Positions 61,860-64,000 of a DNA stretch of 64,000 bases are shown one piece after another. A program made the position numbers and the translations under genes. Under the pieces are notes generated by a model. It was not told the origin of the DNA. It did not search any database and saw only the letters and a program-made list of their open reading frames with translations. This DNA comes from Cylindrotheca closterium (lineage: Eukaryota; Bacillariophyta; Bacillariophyceae; Bacillariales; Bacillariaceae). Location of the stretch: positions 25,926-89,925 of the forward strand of contig CAKOGP040000158.1 in assembly GCA_933822405.4 (NCBI GenBank). Direction: 5' to 3'. The stretch's first letter is position 1. Every line of letters begins with the position of its first letter.

Positions 61860-64000
61860 ATTTGTTTTCTGCCATGGGATTGGTTCTCCACTGGCAAATG
61901 GAAATTTCGTGGGAAAAACGCAGTTGCCCCCGACTTTGAACTCCACATTCAAGGTCTTTCAGGTGCTACTGAATCCCTGCGTTGTCTTGAACCAGATGAC
62001 TTGGAACGCACTTTGGGAGTTATGCTTGCTCCTTTGGAAAACCTTAAGGCTCACAATAGGTTCAGATGGTTGCTAAAGCCAAGGATTGGGCAGAACAGCT
62101 GCAACCCAACCTTCTTTACAAACATGATGTCCTCCCCCTCATCAGGTCTACCAGCATGAAGAAATTGGAGTATCCTATGGCGCAAACCACCCTGGACGCC
62201 CAGCAATGGACAGACATTATGTCTCCGGTACTTCAAGTGTGCCTTCTGAAGGCGGGTGTTTGCCGTAATTTCCCCCGGGATGTTGTATTTGCTCCGCTGT
62301 CCTATCAGGGTCTTGGACTTCCACATCCGTTTGGTTGTCAAGTGTTTAAGCATCTTGAGATGTTGCTCCGACATATAGCCAACAGGACCAAAACTGGTGA
62401 CTATATGGAGGCCAACTTCCAAGCCCATCAACTTGAAACAGGGACATCCTTTGGACTCTTGCAACAAGTCTACAACAATACAGAGATCTTAGCTTCAGAT
62501 ACGTGGATGAAAGGAGTATGGCATGAACTCAAAGGTCTGAACATCTATGTCGTCTGTGACTTGCCAGCCCTCTCCCATCGCTGTACAGACGACTCCCTTC
62601 TGATGGATCTCTTCTTCAACTTGGAGGTTGAACAAGAGGAACGTTTATGGCTCAATTGGTGTCAAATGTTCCTCCAGGTATGCACAGTGTCTGACATTGT
62701 GACTGCTGATGGCAGGTTTCATCGCCGCTCCGTGTGGAATGGGCTCAGGGATGAGTGCTGCCGCTCGCCATACCAATGGCCAAGGACAGTTCGCCCAACC
62801 TGGCAACACTGGAATCTGTGGCAGACCACCTTGTCTAGAGCCCTGTTTGCTCCAACGGGCCACATCACCCACTCCAACAGCCATTGGGGCCCTGGACTGA
62901 CCCTCTGGAGGACTGGAATTGGTTGCTGTCACCCACTACAGGCCATTTCCACCGCCATGGGGCAACCTGGAAACACTCTTCCTCTGAGGGCTCCTCCACC
63001 ACGTCACGTCGCTACGCACCAGCCCCGTCAAATCCTTCCTGCCCATGGTGGACCGCACCGCTTCCCTCTGATGTTCTTTGCGCTACGGTTTGCCCCATCA
63101 CAGGCTCTGACAGGGTTCTTCTCACAGGTACTGGCCGTGCCTCTGAACCATCCCCTCCCAACAGCCCATCCATCCTTCAAGCGTGGCAGACGGCTGCCAA
63201 GCTTTGCACAGACTATTACGGGTGGGTTCCAAATGAGATCGAAGCCACCTTAGCTGACACTCTGTTGGAAGGCTGCTTTTGCGTGTGATCAGCGATGGAT
63301 CCTTAAAGAACGAGTTAGGGACCGCGGCAGTTCAACTCCTGGTGAAGCATGGAGGATGCGATTGAATCATCATCTGGTGTCAGACCCCTGGTTGGCCCCA
63401 GGATTAGAGCCCATACCATAGCGAACTCATTGGTCTGTTGGCCGGTAAAATGGCGGTTGATTGGCTCCTTAAGCAATGGTTCCCAAACCTTTCAACTTGC
63501 CCCAAGGTGCGGATCGCTTGCGATGGTCTCTCTGCTATTGAGATGGCTTATGAAGATCGCCCACTGTCTCCAACTGATGCCCAATTTGACTTGGTTTCAT
63601 CCATTCAAGAAGCTATCCTTCGGCCCTCGGTGGATTGGTCGCCCCAGCACGTGTATGGCCATCTCAACAAGTCCAATTTCTTTGACAAACTTTCTTGGTG
63701 GGAGAAACGGAACCTTGAGGTGGACGGAATGGCGGTGGAGTACCACAAGGAACTTGAGACGGCCAATCATCTCATAGCCCCCAATCCTTGTTTCTTCACT
63801 GAACTTGCGGCAGTGTACGTGGTAGACACCAAACAGTCACGCCTTGATCCCCAGTTCATCCAAGAGTGTGTGACTCTTCCTGCACTCCGCTTGCGCTGGA
63901 GGGACAAAGGTACTATCTCCGTCAAAGCCAAGTCTGAGATTGCATGGGACACACTGGGTCGCGCCATGCGATCTCTTCCTGCAGGACTACAAAGGTGGTC
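61860..64000 (+). mobile_element. decayed retroelement with RT C-terminal region and RNase H-like domain, cut by window edge
   Basis: Protein-like text runs through several frames: DWFSTGKWKFRGKNA, LERTLGVMLAPLENL (about 61990-62050), then an open stretch 62066-62880 (KLEYPMAQTTLDAQQWTDIM, GVCRNFPRDVVFAPL, YQGLGLPHPF). It continues in another frame (DPLEDWNWLLSPTTG) to 63288. From 63411 an RNase H-like fold follows, with candidate acidic residues in SELIGLLAG, RIACDGLSA and NLEVDGMA, open to the edge. This order (thumb or 'RT tail', then RNase H) is familiar from protein-coding repeats in diatom and oomycete genomes annotated as reverse transcriptases. At least three frame changes make it non-functional. 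Confidence 0.7.

Overview
The window looks like nuclear DNA of a diatom, probably a pennate one; the species is not determined. The evidence is short GT-AG introns (about 75-150 nt), two proteins whose N-termini look like signal peptide plus transit peptide with an ASAFAP-like cleavage motif (complex-plastid targeting), degenerate copia-type retroelements, and a family of secreted or membrane proteins with Ser/Thr/Pro stalks and leucine-rich repeats (LRRs). All assignments are from reading the sequence; no database search was run.

Layout. 0.1-4.4 kb: a GPI-like secreted Cys-rich protein, and a cyclic-nucleotide-regulated AGC kinase on the opposite strand. 5-12 kb: two tandem members (A and B) of a receptor-like membrane protein family. 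12.8-20.8 kb: a PLP aminotransferase, a small four-exon gene, a plastid PheRS alpha subunit fused to an EMAPII-type tRNA-binding domain, and a low-complexity protein ending in 11-residue repeats. 21.6-25 kb: two head-to-head Golgi/ER-type glycosyltransferases separated by micro- and minisatellites.

26.5-37.7 kb holds an 11,159-bp DNA transposon with 8-bp terminal inverted repeats and a 2-bp AT target duplication. It sits inside one exon of a secreted-protein gene, and removing it (plus one AT) restores that exon in frame. The element carries a large C2HC-finger protein (probable transposase), a 1163-aa protein with a possible double-stranded beta-helix domain, and one or two smaller genes.

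39-52 kb: a PRXL2-like redox protein, a decayed BspA/DUF285 pseudogene, and two more members (C and D) of the receptor-like family. C carries DUF285 (BspA-like) repeats where A, B and D carry LRRs. 52-56 kb: a plastid-type DHH-DHHA1-CBS protein and a mitochondrial-type ABC1/UbiB kinase, convergent. 57-64 kb is a repeat graveyard: a TPR-like pseudogene, copia reverse transcriptase and integrase remnants in opposite orientations, and a decayed retroelement with RNase H-like sequence running off the right edge.

The most notable items are the four-member modular membrane protein family with a shared undescribed ectodomain, the precisely delimited transposon insertion, the PheS-EMAPII fusion, and a strong excess of the palindrome TACCGGTA in mostly non-coding DNA.
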